Both the position numbers and the translations under genes were made by a program. Of a stretch of 64,000 bases of DNA, positions 29,068-39,575 are shown in pieces. This DNA comes from Bactericera cockerelli. Lineage: Eukaryota; Arthropoda; Insecta; Hemiptera; Triozidae. Under the pieces are notes generated by a model that was not told the origin of the DNA, did no database searches, and saw only the letters and a list, made by a program, of their open reading frames with translations. The stretch spans positions 23,753,049-23,817,048 of the forward strand of contig CM044963.1 in the NCBI GenBank assembly GCA_024516035.1. The letters are read 5' to 3'. Each line of letters begins with the position of its first letter. Positions within the stretch are counted from its first letter, which is position 1.

Positions 29068-29140
29068 CCATAATGCATTGGAAACTCACAACCCAGCTAC
29101 TCAAATTAAACTCACCCAGCCTGATTGGGGCCGGGACCTA
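29068..29140 (-). mobile_element. SINE H body fragment
   Basis: The minus strand reads GGCCCCAATCAGGCTGGGTG then TAGCTGGGTTGTGAGTTTCC. The GTGAGTTTCC wording follows the 5S-headed version of the shared body. Confidence 0.55.
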
Positions 29141-29622
29141 CACCAATCACTAGCACGACTTCAGACATCTCAGACGAGAGCGCTTGGTTCCCAAGTTCAC
29201 CTTAGTATCTATGGCGTGTTCCTATGGACGGACATTGGACTGCATCGCCGGAAGATGTTCATAATTACAATAATTACCTGGATATTATTAGGTATTTGAA
29301 CCGGTTATTATTAGAATCATAATAAAAAACAACAACAACAACAGCAACAATAACATTCATACCAGTTGTATTATTATATTTTTAGCATTTAAACATAGAT
29401 TCTTGTATGTGTAGGTACTACAGGTACAAATGAAATTTAAATTTTACAGAAATTACATAATAAAACCAGTTGGTAAATAAAAGTAACTGATACATCTTCA
29501 GGACTAGTGGATAATTTTTTTTTGTTGGTACAAAGAACATATTATGGGAATTTTATTTTTTTCTAATTTCTGATAATTATTATTATAAAAATTAATATGC
29601 TAATTTTATTAGAGTCGAATCT

Positions 29623-29780
29623 AGCCAGCGTCGATGGCGCGTTGAATGCACGGGTTCTCGTAGGATCACCGAAGTTAAGAAAGGTTCAGCAAGGTGAAGA
29701 CTTCGTGATGCTGGCATTCCTGCCTAACTCAGGCTAGGTGAGGTTAATGTGGGTAGCAGGTTTGTAAACTTCCTACGAAT
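29623..29780 (+). mobile_element. SINE family H, 5S rRNA-derived, internally deleted
   Basis: The head GCCAGCGTCGATGGCGCGTT, GGTTCTCGTAGGATCACCGA and AGTTAAG is almost a 5S rRNA 5' half. A deletion then joins it to CTTCGTGATGCTGGCA and the body TAACTCAGGCTAGGTGAGGT. Confidence 0.85.
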
Positions 29781-29787
29781 AATGTAC

Positions 29788-29890
29788 GAGTATAAGTGAA
29801 ACGTCGATATAAGAGAAACAATTTCCGGGTCCAATTTACCTCTGTATAAGGGAAAATTATCTCTCTATAAGAGAAATCTAGCTATAAGTG
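29788..29890 (+). mobile_element. pogo-like end (ATAAGAGAAA type)
   Basis: CGTCGATATAAGAGAAACAA, CTCTGTATAAGGGAAAATTA and CTCTATAAGAGAAATCTAGC repeat a TATAAG-GAAA phrase, as do 5131 and 54109. It is probably the terminal region of a pogo/Tigger-type element. Confidence 0.45.
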
Positions 29891-29975
29891 AAAAAAATTC
29901 CCAGTCCCTAGAGTTCAAGGGTTGGGTGGAAGAGATTGCCATAGGCAATAACCCCGACATATGTTTATGTTTATA

Positions 29976-31826
29976 CAGGGTCTTCATAAAGTCTCACCCA
30001 GGCCTAGGTTTCTCGAAAACGACTCAGAATATCAAAAAACGCAAAAACCCGTATTCCTTTATATTTAGGGGGATTGATTTTCAGCCAAATTTTTTTTGCC
30101 TACACGGCCCCAGTCAGGCTGGGCATGGACCAACTTTAAAATCTTAAATAGAATGGTATGTCTTGTGGCATATTGTTTTAAAGGTCTTATTGAGAGAAGT
30201 TCATTACAACAAATTTCAGTGTGCTACGACTTACCGTTCTTGAGATACAGGGTCGGACGTCCTACGTAAAATCCCTATATTTTGACCTATGGGTCATTTT
30301 CATTTATCTTGGGCATATCAAGTCCGCAACCTTTCTCCTTTAATAAATGTGAAAATAATAGGGATATATGACTAAAATCTATTTGATCACATAGGAAACA
30401 ATTTTTTTTATAAATTACAATAATAAATTGTCTTTTAAACTAATGTGGAGACTCAAAATTGCCAGTTATGTAAGTAACGTTCATGATATTTTAGGTGTCC
30501 CTTAGTCTAAGATTTTACTGTGTCTGATAGAAAAAAATGCATTTCTCCCCATTATTTTCACCAAAATCCAATATAAATGAGAAAAATACAGTTCATTTAG
30601 GATGTGACCATTAGTTTTTATAAAAATAATAATGTTCATCTCATTCTACAGACGTGTAAAGTTGTGTCCCTACGAAGAAAAAAAAATCTCCGTCATGAAT
30701 GTTACCCCCAAAAAAATGTAAACCATTTGGAAAAACCCTTAGAATGAGAAGCTAGTAGCTGCCGCCATTTTGCTTCTTACAGATGACATTGTTTTTGTTT
30801 TGAAATTTCCTGTCAGTTGGATGTTGGATGCAGTACAGTGAGGGACAATGGTGGGTCTAATTTTTTTTGACAAGAACGTTACGCGGTTTTTTAAATAAAT
30901 TGTAATGATTCTTTAATATATAATGTATTTCTTTAATTCTTCTGCATGTCCTCTTTCCAATCAAATATTTTTTTTTGTAAAGTGAATATTCTTTTATTGA
31001 GAAAAGATTGTTTTAGTGGCGTGTTACTCATGAACGTTACCGTCATGAACGTTACCCGTGGTCATGAATCTTACCTGGTACGTTAAGTTTTTGTAATTTT
31101 GTGTGAAGAGGTAGCTGCTAGAAATATTCTAAATGAAAGCTTTTGCTCAAAGGTATTTGTCTTAGTCTTCTGAGCCTAAAAAATGTTTAGGAAAAAGGTA
31201 ACGTTCATGACTTGAAAAAATCCAATTGCCCAAGATAAATGAAAATGACCCCTATAACTCGTTAACCGTAAATTATGGAGAAAATTTTTCTTGATAATAA
31301 TAACTCCTTATAGCAAGAACTTTCGAACAAGTTAAAATTTGATTTGTTTTTTCGTTAAATTTTTTTCGACTGTTCGTCCGGCTGGCTGACGAAACCGACC
31401 AGAAACTAACATCAACAGAGTATGTCGAGTTATAACTTGTTCGAAAAGTCTCATCATAAGGAGTTATTATTAACAAGAAAAATTTTCTCCATAATTTACT
31501 GTTATCGAGTTATATGTCAAAATATATGGATATTACACAGGACGTCCGACCCTGTATCTCGAGAACGGTAAGTCGTAGCACACTGAAATTTATTGTAATG
31601 AACTTCTTTTAATAAGACCTTTAAAACAATATGCCACAAGACATACCATTCTATTTAAGATTTTAAAGTTGGTCCATGCCCAGCCTGACTGGGGCCGTGT
31701 AGGCAAAATTTTTTTGGCTGAAAATGAATCCCCCTAAATATAAAGGAATACGGGTTTTTGCGTTTTTTGATATTCTGAGTCGTTTTCGAGAAACCTAGGC
31801 CTGGGTGAGACTTTATGAAGACCCTG
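29976..31826. mobile_element. 1.85-kb foldback DNA element, about 310-bp inverted arms
   Basis: The left arm (29976-30310) starts TA|CAGGGTCTTCATAAAGTCTC and the right arm ends GAGACTTTATGAAGACCCTG|TA. The arms match closely over GGGCATGGACCAACTTTAAA and CTTACCGTTCTTGAGATACA. TA on both sides suggests a Tc1/mariner-type target. A second palindrome (31257-31510) interrupts the right arm. No transposase frame is visible, so the element is nonautonomous. Confidence 0.85.
31257..31510. mobile_element. 254-bp palindromic MITE nested in the foldback arm
   Basis: ACTCGTTAACCGTAAATTAT pairs with ATAATTTACTGTTATCGAGT, and the arms continue through GGAGAAAATTTTTCTTGATA. TA flanks both ends, and the surrounding arm matches the opposite arm once the MITE is removed. 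It was therefore inserted after the larger palindrome existed. Confidence 0.75.
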
Positions 31827-32186
31827 TATATATTTTTTTGTATGTATTGTTTCCATTTATTAATTATTATAATAATTATTTCTACTGTACATAATTATGT
31901 CTTTTTATATCCAATAAAGTGTTTATTAATTAGAATAAAGTTCTCTTACCTCCAGGATGAATTGTACTAGTATTACTTATATGTAGAGTAACAGTAATAT
32001 AGACAACTCAACCGGTCAAAATAATTATAACCAGACCGAGAAATAATCATAGCCCGGTTCTTTCGCATCTAAATTAGATTAGAAATAGACCGGTACAAAA
32101 ATTCTGAGTATAGACCAGTTAATTTTTTTTTTCTTCAAGAAAATAGTGTAGGTACCTACGTATTTAAATTTTAAGGCACTATAATA

Positions 32187-32413
32187 GTCTGGCTAGGAGA
32201 CTTTACACAGGGAGTAGACCAGCAGTCTGGCTGGGGGACTATACCTAAACAGGGAGTAGACCAGCAGCCTGGCTGGGGGACTATAAACAGAGAGTAGACC
32301 AGCAATGACTTGGTTCTGGGGGCCCTTGTCAATGATTGGTAGAAGTGCTGAGTCATTCCTCCACTGTCTGGCTACCATCGGTCACGATGACGCCACCCTA
32401 TGATGATGATGAA
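32187..32413 (+). mobile_element. Family E element with 5' tandem units
   Basis: Three units of GTCTGGCTGGGGGACTATA.. CAGGGAGTAGACCAGCAG (about 45 bp) precede CTTGGTTCTGGGGGCCCTTG, a deletion, CATTCCTCCACTGTCTGGCT and ATGACGCCACCCTATGATGA. An inverted copy is at 32868-33132; other copies are at 44291 and 57274. The frames at 32171-32378 are shadows. Confidence 0.75.
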
Positions 32414-32625
32414 CAGGTAAAGTCTTGCTGGGGGACGTTAATCAGATACGTTACCCGCCGTGGCAGGCCAAAAGACACAAATTTTTGGCGCCCTTAATGT
32501 GGCGATTAGCGTTACAGGGCCTTCAGCGGTAAAAGTGGGAAGTAGGAATGTCAAAAACTAACAACCTAAACCATGGGGACGAAGTTGGCCCATGCCAAAC
32601 CCACGCACCTATACAATACCTGGTT

Positions 32626-32820
32626 TTTATTATTATTATTATACAACGCTTTATTAGGTATAAATGGACATTATGTAGATAGAAATAATTAATTTAACAA
32701 TGAAAAAATGGAAACAATAATACAATGAAAATGAAAAAGAATAGAAAAATATAAAACAAAAACATAAGTCCTAACTAAAGGGCGGGGTTGGTGCCTATGG
32801 CAATCTCTTCCACCCAACTC
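32626..32820 (-). mobile_element. Family J LINE 3' end
   Basis: The minus-strand tail ATTATTATTATACAACGCTT and the motif CCTAACTAAAGGGCGGGGTT with GCAATCTCTTCCACCCAACT. It lies between the two inverted family E copies. Confidence 0.7.
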
Positions 32821-32867
32821 AAAAAATAGATTTTGAGAAGACCATCAATTAGTTGATATAGATTCAA

Positions 32868-33132
32868 TCATCATAGGGTGGCGTCATCGTGAACGATGGT
32901 AGCCAGACACTGGAGGAATGACTCAGTACTTCTAATACCACTGTCTTTACAAGGAGGCTAATAATTGACAAGGGCCCCCAAAACCCCAGAACAAATGCTA
33001 GTCTACCCTCTGTTTACGGTCCCTCAGTCAGACTGCTGGTCTACTCCCTGTTTATAGTCCCCCAGTAAGACTGCTGGTCTACTCCCTGTTTATAGTCTCC
33101 CAGCCAGACTGCTGGTCTACTCCCTGTTTATT
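32868..33132 (-). mobile_element. Family E element, inverted copy
   Basis: TCATAGGGTGGCGTCATCGT, AGGAGGCTAATAATTGACAA and three units of CAGACTGCTGGTCTACTCCC. It is more complete in the middle than the 32187 copy, which lacks the GGCTAATAATTGACAAGG part. Confidence 0.78.
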
Positions 33133-33145
33133 CTTTTTTTATATA

Positions 33146-34339
33146 CAGAGTGTCCACTTTTAATGTGCGCCATAGGAAAAATACATGTAAAAACAGTTTT
33201 TCTTGTCTCAAAAGTCGCCATTAAGTATTTTAGTTAAACCAAATATGTTAACTCATTTATTTTTATCTGACAAATCCACTGGTAGTAATTTCATACACCT
33301 GGGACTTACAGTTAAAAAGTTAAGGGTTCGAAATCCGAGAAATGTGTTATGTTTGAAACTCAACATTTTTGTACAATTGGATACTCTATTTTATGTATTT
33401 TTTCACGAAAAATTGATTGGTAATATTTTCAATTACCTGGGGTTTACAGTTAAAAAGTTCTGGGTTCGAAACCGAGTAATTGCGTGTAATTATGTTTGAA
33501 ACTCAATATTTTTGTACACCTAGATACCTGGTTTTACTAGATATCTGTTATACCTTATTTTAGCATTCTTTAACTTTTTTGTGTATTTTTTCAATAGAAA
33601 TAACAATTTCTGCTTCTTTTGTCCGTAGAAGACCTACTGAAAAAAGGCGTGTTTTAAACTTTGGCCCACATCCGTGAGTTTTGAAGTCAGATTAAAACTA
33701 GATTCATCTGAAAAGCAAATATTTTCTAGCAGTCTTCTGTCAGCATTTATCAGGTCTATCAATGTAGAACAAAAATGAATCCTTCTTTCATAATCACCAT
33801 TCAATAACTGCTGATGTTTGACAACAAAGAACAGAATGAATAAATTTCATAAACCAGGTATTTCTCGGGTTTTGAACCCTAAACTTTTTAACTGTGAGTA
33901 TTACGTGTTTGAACATATCACCAATCGATTTGTCGTGAAAAAATACATAAAATAGAGTATTTATTCAGTTATGTATAAAAATGTTTTGTTTCAAACATAA
34001 CGCAATTACTCGGTTTCAAACCCAGAACTTTTTAACTGTAAACCCCAGGTAATTGAAAATATTACCAATCAATTTTTCGTGAAAAAATACATAAAATAGA
34101 GTATCCAATTGTACAAAAATGTTGAGTTTCAAACATAACACATTTCTCGGATTTCGAACCCTTAACTTTTTAACTGTAAGTCCCAGGTGTATGAAATTAC
34201 CACCAGTGGATTTCTCAGATAAAAATAAATGAGTTAACATATTTGGTTTAACTAAAATACTTAATGGCGACTTTTGAGACAAGAAAAACTGTTTTTACAT
34301 GTATTTTTCCTATGGCGCACATTAAAAGTGGACACTCTG
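33146..34339. mobile_element. 1.2-kb foldback DNA element with repeated arms
   Basis: TA|CAGAGTGTCCACTTTTAATG mirrors CATTAAAAGTGGACACTCTG|TA. The arms (about 33146-33520 and 33870-34339) are nearly identical and give almost the same conceptual peptide on opposite strands (33203-33499 plus, 34016-34282 minus). Each arm has a roughly 130-bp internal duplication marked by GGTTTACAGTTAAAAAGTTC. No transposase is seen, and the peptides are artefacts. Confidence 0.85.
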
Positions 34340-34844
34340 TATAGATTCAATACTTAAACATTTCGTGATTAAATTGGGCGCCATCGATTTCCTAATGATT
34401 GAATAGAAATTTTTGCTCATAGCTCACTTGGGAAACTGATCCACTTTATTATTATTATGTTGTGTGCACGGATTGTGGTCAGTGCAATAGACATTCCACG
34501 TTCATATAAACAAAACCTGTTGAGAACCACTGACTCATAGCATTCATATGTTCTTATTTACATACATATACATATGTATGTACATTATACATACATAGTA
34601 GTCATGTACTTATACAATTATACATACATACATATAGGATATGAACTTCATATCCTATTTGTATGTATGTTTAAGTACGCATATTTTATACTATTATCTA
34701 TACATAAATGGACTTAGGCTAAAGTCATAGGTAATCATATAATAGACTTGGTCTAAACCCAGATATAGACTCAGGCACTAACCGTTAGGATAATAGGTTG
34801 ATCGGGCCTTCTGGCTTTTCGGTTTACACGGTCAATGGTCGCGG
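34340..34844. other. AT-rich DNA, no gene seen
   Basis: ATACATACAT-type simple sequence occurs at about 34560-34680. CTTCATATCCTATTTG at 34646-34661 mirrors nearby ATATAGGATATGAA. Nothing else is recognised. Confidence 0.45.
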
Positions 34845-35385
34845 CTTCGATTCAGGTGAATGGCTATCAAAGTTGATTCGGAAATTGTGGGTGTATGATC
34901 AGATGATATGGGTGAGTGTAGCAGAGTGAAGTCCTAGGGTTCTATTCAGGTGAATGGCTATCAAAGTTGATTCGGAAATTGTGGGTGATGATCAGATCAT
35001 ATGGGTGAGTGTAGCAGAGTGAAGTTCTCGGGTTCTATTCAGGTGAATGGCTATCAAAGTTGATTCGGAAATTGTGGGTGATGATCAGATCATATGGGTG
35101 AGTGTAGCAGAGTGAAGTTCTCGGGTTCTATTCAGGTGAATGGCTATCAAAGTTGATTCGGAAATTGTGGGTGATGATCAGATCATATGGGTGAGTGTAG
35201 CAGAGTGAAGTTCTCGGGTTCTATTCAGGTAAATGGCTATCAAAGTTGATTCGGAAATTGTGGTTGTATGATCAGATGATATGGGTGAGTGTAGCAGAGT
35301 GAAGTCCTAGGGTTCTATTCAGGTGAATGGCTATCAAAGTTGATTCGGAAATTGTGGGTGTATGATCAAATGATATCGGTTTATA
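34845..35385. repeat. 93-bp tandem repeat, about 6 units
   Basis: GGTGAATGGCTATCAAAGTT starts units at 34855, 34949, 35042, 35135, 35228 and 35322 (spacing 93-94). The middle units are almost identical (GATGATCAGATCATATGG), while the outer ones read GTATGATCAGATGATATGG, the usual pattern of arrays growing from the centre. Confidence 0.93.
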
Positions 35386-36365
35386 AGATATCTTTTTATC
35401 TATGTTATCAGTAACACAGCTCGCTTGTAGGGGTAGTCCCAGGGTCCGATTCAGGCGGTGGCGGGCACAAGAGGCCGCCCCTGATCTTCCTCATCAAGTA
35501 CTTTCGCCCTTTTTGTTATACACTTGACCCCCCTAAAATGGTCCATACAACACGTGGTTAAAATAAAGGCACACTTTTCTGCAACACCATGTATACATTT
35601 TTCGATGTAATTTCAACTAGGTAATAGATTTTAATTTCAAATCAATTTGTACCTATATTCTGCATAACATTAACTTTGTCTTAGATATTCAATGATGCAT
35701 GACACTCGCATTGGTCTGTTCTTGCAATAAACTTAATTTAATCATTGAATTATATTGCGAATTAAGTCTTGATTGTAACTTAGAATGGCGAATTACATAT
35801 TGATTAATTATTATTATTTGATCGTAGTTTTTTTTAACTTTGAGAAAGGGTAATTAGGTAGGTAATTATTTTAAACCTAAAATTTCCGATGTTTTTTTTT
35901 TTCTTCTTATCAACCTCTGAGTTGTTTATAGTAACTGAGGAAAACTCATAGAGAGGTCTAAATCTTACTCCCTATAGTTTATTGTCTACAGTTTATTGTC
36001 TGCCATAATTTTCACCATAGGTAGCAAAATATGTCTAATGTCTATGCCTTTCTTAGAATCGGTCATTCTAAACCGTTAGGAGTTTTACATTTCCTTAATA
36101 GCTTCCGTTTATAGTTTTATAATATTTTCATTTAATAACTGACTGATCTCTGTTAGCTACTCGAGTTAGAAGGTTGTTTTAGCCAACATCAGGTTATTTT
36201 ACGATGTACAACAAAATATCTACGATGATACGAGTTACTTGAACCACCTGTAGTTCCAAGAAATGATGATAGCGAATACGATTGCCATGTCGATTTTTTT
36301 ATATTATAACTTTCGTTATTTTTTCCTAGCCCAGTGTCTTTTTTTTTAAGAGAGTTGTTGCCCTA
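35386..36365. other. AT-rich DNA, no gene seen
   Basis: A short GC-rich stretch at 35430-35490 (GGCGGTGGCGGGCACAAGAG) has no recognised identity. The rest is AT-rich without repeats shared elsewhere in the window. Confidence 0.4.
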
Positions 36366-36522
36366 AACTGCTTTCGCATTTTTTCAGGACACTTTACCTT
36401 TACATCAATTCCATTCCGAAAAACGGAAAACTTGGTCCGATATTTCTCCTCCGGCCGTGATTTGAACCTGCAACCTTCGAGTCAGCAATCAATGCTCTAG
36501 ACCAACTGAGCCACGAAGGTCG
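36366..36522 (-). mobile_element. SINE family D
   Basis: The minus strand has ACCTTCGTGGCTCAGTTGGT, AGGTTCAAATCACGGCCGGA and AAAGTGTCCTGAAAAAATGC. It agrees with 26963-27149 over its length. A T run upstream (36340-36350) may be the minus-strand A tail. Confidence 0.8.
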
Positions 36523-36540
36523 TAGGCCAAGTGCCTACAT

Positions 36541-36720
36541 CAGCTACTGTAGACGGTTGTGGTCTGTGTTGTAGTTTGTCCATCCTGTAGTATGGCTCCC
36601 CTTTGATGGGCAAGAAGTGACACAATACTTCCGAAGTATGTGCAGTGTCAACAAGAGCGCATCGGAAGGTATCCGTCGTACAAACAATTGTACTGCAACC
36701 AAATTAAGAATACACATTTT
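36541..36720 (-). mobile_element. SINE family F, body only
   Basis: The minus strand contains GGATACCTTCCGATGCGCTC, AAGTATTGTGTCACTTCTTG and CATACTACAGGATGGACAAA, corresponding to the body at 10990-11110 and 52260-52385. The tRNA head is missing. Frames at 36544 and 36617 lie within it. Confidence 0.7.
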
Positions 36721-36807
36721 TGGAAGTTGTACCTTAGTGCAACACAACAAGTTGTACCTTAGTCCCTGGGGTAGAGCCAGAGTACCACGTAAAATAATCT
36801 AACCATG

Positions 36808-36965
36808 CTATTGAATGTAAGCGGCCACAACGGAGTCCCGAAAATTGTCTATATCAAGCTGTATAGGTACCAGGGTCAAAGGTCGAGGGTCTAGGTCTAT
36901 AGGTTGTAGGGTTAGGCCTAGGGTCCTTGTTGTAGCCACCCACTTACATAGAAATATAGCCAAAT
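36808..36965 (-). repeat. Family M element copy
   Basis: ATTGAATGTAAGCGGCCACA, GGAGTCCCGAAAATTGTCTA and ATATCAAGCTGTATAGGTAC match the inverted parts of 3165-3690. Confidence 0.55.
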
Positions 36966-37375
36966 TTTGAATGCAATTTTTTTGTCGGTTCTGGGATTCG
37001 AACGCGGGACCTTGTTTGATGATGATGATGCGATGATGACTATAATCACAACATTACCAACACAATCTGTTTCAACTTAACGATCCAAATTGGTGACTTG
37101 GAAGAAGATCTTATACTAACATACTAACATTACAACTTCAACTTAACTAAATTGGTGAAAGTGTGGTCGATGATTAGTACTTTTTCTTTCCAGCATAAAA
37201 TGATACCACTTAATTTTGTTATCTAAGTGTAAGTTGTTTGATTTCAACATGAATAACACTTATTTTGTTCATTTTCAAAATGTCTTTCGCTCGATTTTTA
37301 TGATCATTTACTTTTTTTCAGAGAAAAAAATAACAGGAATTTGTTTGTCTGATATTTTATTATAATATTCTGATC

Positions 37376-37606
37376 AGGCGCGGCTGGTGGGAAAATATTT
37401 TGGGGGTGCTGCCACATAAACCGGACTAAAATGGTATTTACAGAGTCGCTCTTTCAGTATCTAATGAGTTTGAGTTGGTTATACGAATCATGATAAATAT
37501 GCATTAATTAATTTAGAAAAGTGTGATAATTTTTATTGTGTACGAGCTGGACTTGAGAAAATCTTATCTGTTTCTTTTTGTCTGGGGGTGCTGCAGTTCC
37601 ACAGCT
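37376..37606 (+). mobile_element. hAT-like element, right part replaced by family K
   Basis: The start CAGGCGCGGCTGGTGGGAAA and the later GGGGGTGCTGCAGTTCCACA match the type seen at 2152-2214. The right terminus is not reached, because family K begins at 37607. Confidence 0.4.
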
Positions 37607-37701
37607 CCTTAGATTTTTATCTTTTGAAGGTGGGTATACCCTCATTATTCGTTGAAGATGTTTATTTGTAAAATATAAATACATGGAAACTTAAAAAAAA
37701 A
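37607..37701 (+). repeat. Family K retroelement 3' end
   Basis: AGATTTTTATCTTTTGAAGG to CATGGAAACTTAAAAAAAAA, closely matching 938-1030. Confidence 0.6.
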
Positions 37702-38403
37702 TCCTGATCAGTCCTGATGTCCCAATCATCTGCAAAAAAAGTAGAACAGTGGGACTCCTAAAATATCATTCTTTTACATGAGAATAATGTGGCGTATTAA
37801 TTTTATTGCAAAAAGCAACAGGGTATTTTTTATGGTTAAAATTTTATGACAAAAATTACAGATATTATTTTTATGTTCGATATTTTTATTGTTTCTGGTG
37901 AGTGTCGACATCACGAAGTCCCATTCTTCGTGCAAGTGAAATTAACGGATATACCTAACACGTTTTACTTTCCATTATTGAAATATCGGTGGATTAATGT
38001 TGATGTTGTTTTTGTTTACATCATTGAAAAAATATTAAACACAGACACTGAGTCTGATTTACATTATTGTGTGAGGGATTTTTTTTTTTTTAATGTCCCC
38101 TAATGTTTGTTGTTCTTGTTAGGTAGGTACTCTTTCATTTCTTAAAATATTTATGAAACAAACAATATTGTTCGATTTTATTATATGTAATTAAATGTAA
38201 ACATCCGCTCAATTCCATTCTTCTTAAAACAAAATACCTCAAGTGAGATAGTGTCACAATACAGGGTCGGATCTAGCGGGGGGCCGTAGGGGGCAGCTTT
38301 TCCGGGCTCCCACGGAAAAACAGCTGGCGTCCTTTTCTTGTTATTTTCCTGTCACGGGCGACAGAGGAGGGGTAATTCGGTCCTGGAAATTGTATATTAT
38401 ATC
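37702..38403. other. AT-rich DNA, no supported gene
   Basis: The 85-residue frame at 37846-38103 has no recognised domain. At 38263 the phrase TACAGGGTCGGATCTAGCGG with a G-rich run looks like a solo end of a CAG-type DNA element. Confidence 0.4.
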
Positions 38404-38605
38404 TGTCCCGGTAGCTCAGTAGTAAAGGGTGGCACTCTGTGAATCCAGAGATTCCAAAGGTCGTGGGTTCAAAACGCAATCGGGACATGATAAGTTATTC
38501 TCCCATTTGGAATTTTTACCACATAATAATATGTCTTGGGCTTACTGCTGGAATAATGGTACTTTAGTATTCTTTATCGGGCAGTATAAATAAGGCGATA
38601 TTTTA
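38404..38605 (+). mobile_element. SINE family I, full length
   Basis: TGTCCCGGTAGCTCAGTAGT, GGTCGTGGGTTCAAAACGCA, GGACATGATAAGTTATTCTC and GTCTTGGGCTTACTGCTGGA, then CGGGCAGTATAAATAAGGCG. The longest family I copy here (about 200 bp). Confidence 0.87.
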
Positions 38606-38640
38606 TTTATATAATAGGCTATAGTCATAGTAACTACATG

Positions 38641-38752
38641 AATGCATGGTTAATGCTCAAAGCATTTTCTACCACCTAACCCTAAGAATCTTATATAATT
38701 ATGTGGTCAAAAATTAAAATTAATAAGGAAAAAAATAAGCACTGGGTTCTAC
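38641..38752 (-). mobile_element. SINE family C body fragment
   Basis: GGTTAATGCTCAAAGCATTT, CTACCACCTAACCCTAAGAA and AAGCACTGGGTTCTACGCTA. The tRNA head is mostly deleted. Confidence 0.7.
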
Positions 38753-39004
38753 GCTAATGCCTGCGACACGAATAAGTGGTTCTGAATCTCTTGAACATAA
38801 GTCACTGTAGCTATCATTTTCACACACTGCTCCTAGATATATTTACAAGGATATCACACCACTGACCTAGTGAGGCCTTCTTAATTTTCACAAGCTGAAA
38901 TACGAGACGTTAGTGTTATCTTTATTGTGAGTGGGCGATAGAGAGTGGATCCAGTAGACATAAGAGCTGATAACAACTGATAAGAAGTCAACAAAGAATA
39001 TAAC

Positions 39005-39182
39005 AGTTCTCCTTCTGTCACTGAAGTTAAGCAACGTTCAGCGTGGTTGCTACTTCCTTGAGCAGACGCTTGCCATACAGAAGGTCCCGGGTTCCCCGCG
39101 CCGACAAAAAATTGTATTCAACATTTGGTTACATTTGTTTGTAAGGGATACCTTCCGCTGTGCTCGTGTTTTCCCAGCACTG
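39005..39182 (+). mobile_element. 5S-SINE fragment joined to a SINE F fragment
   Basis: 39005-39052 is 5S-like (CTGTCACTGAAGTTAAGCAA). It runs straight into the SINE F part CGCTTGCCATACAGAAGGTC, CCCGGGTTCC and GTTACATTTGTTTGTAAGGG. A SINE A follows at 39183. Three retroposon pieces are fused without spacers. Confidence 0.7.
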
Positions 39183-39300
39183 GCGGACTTGTAACCTGGA
39201 GGTCGGTGGTTCAGCTCCCAGATTCAGCGTAGATTTAGTAAGGCTAGATTGAGTACTTGTGATTGTGATATCACGAATGTGATTAACACAAATATAATAA
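39183..39300 (+). mobile_element. SINE family A, head truncated
   Basis: GGCGGACTTGTAACCTGGAG through TTCAGCGTAGATTTAGTAAG to TATCACGAATGTGATTAACA. The A-box half is missing. Confidence 0.8.
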
Positions 39301-39309
39301 CTTATTTAT

Positions 39310-39575
39310 CTGTCTCTTTCTATTTCTCTCTCTCTTTCTTCTTTCTCTCTCTCTCTTTCTCTTATCTCTCCTCCCTTACTCTCTCTCTCCCTCACTCTCT
39401 CTCTCTCCCTCACTCTCTCTCTCTCTCTTTCTCTCTCTCTCCTCTCTCTCTTCTCTCTCTCTCTTCTCTCTCTTCTCTCTCTCTCTCTCTCTGTCACACT
39501 CACACCCACAATATCTCTCGTCTTCTTTCTCTATGTCTCCCCTTCTTTATCTTTCTCGCTCTCTCACATACTCCT
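39310..39575. repeat. TC-rich simple repeat
   Basis: Interrupted CTCTCT/TTCTCT sequence. The Ser/Leu-rich 138-residue plus frame (39249-39665) and the Glu/Arg-rich minus frame (39306-39509) are both repeat artefacts. Confidence 0.85.

Larger units (their letters stand above)
29913..31930 (+). mobile_element. Family J LINE 3' end split by a foldback element
   Basis: The proximal half (29913-29975, GGGTTGGGTGGAAGAGATTG) and distal half (31827-31930, CTGTACATAATTATGTCTTT then CCAATAAAGTGTTTATTAAT) flank the 29976-31826 palindrome. Together they restore the J order seen at 4830 and 26066. Confidence 0.75.

Noticed and set aside
30095..30130. SINE body-like GGCCCCAGTCAGGCTGGGCA inside the foldback arm
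   Set aside because: The match to GGCCCCACTCAGGCTGGGTG stops after about 20 bp and the flanks do not follow the SINE, so coincidence or a very old capture cannot be separated.
33203..34282. Pair of similar 88-98-codon frames on opposite strands, like a duplicated gene
   Set aside because: They lie in the two arms of one foldback element. The frames have no domain and are explained by arm symmetry.
34845..35385. CRISPR-like regularly spaced repeats
   Set aside because: The 93-bp units are continuous tandem copies without unique spacers, and the context is eukaryotic.
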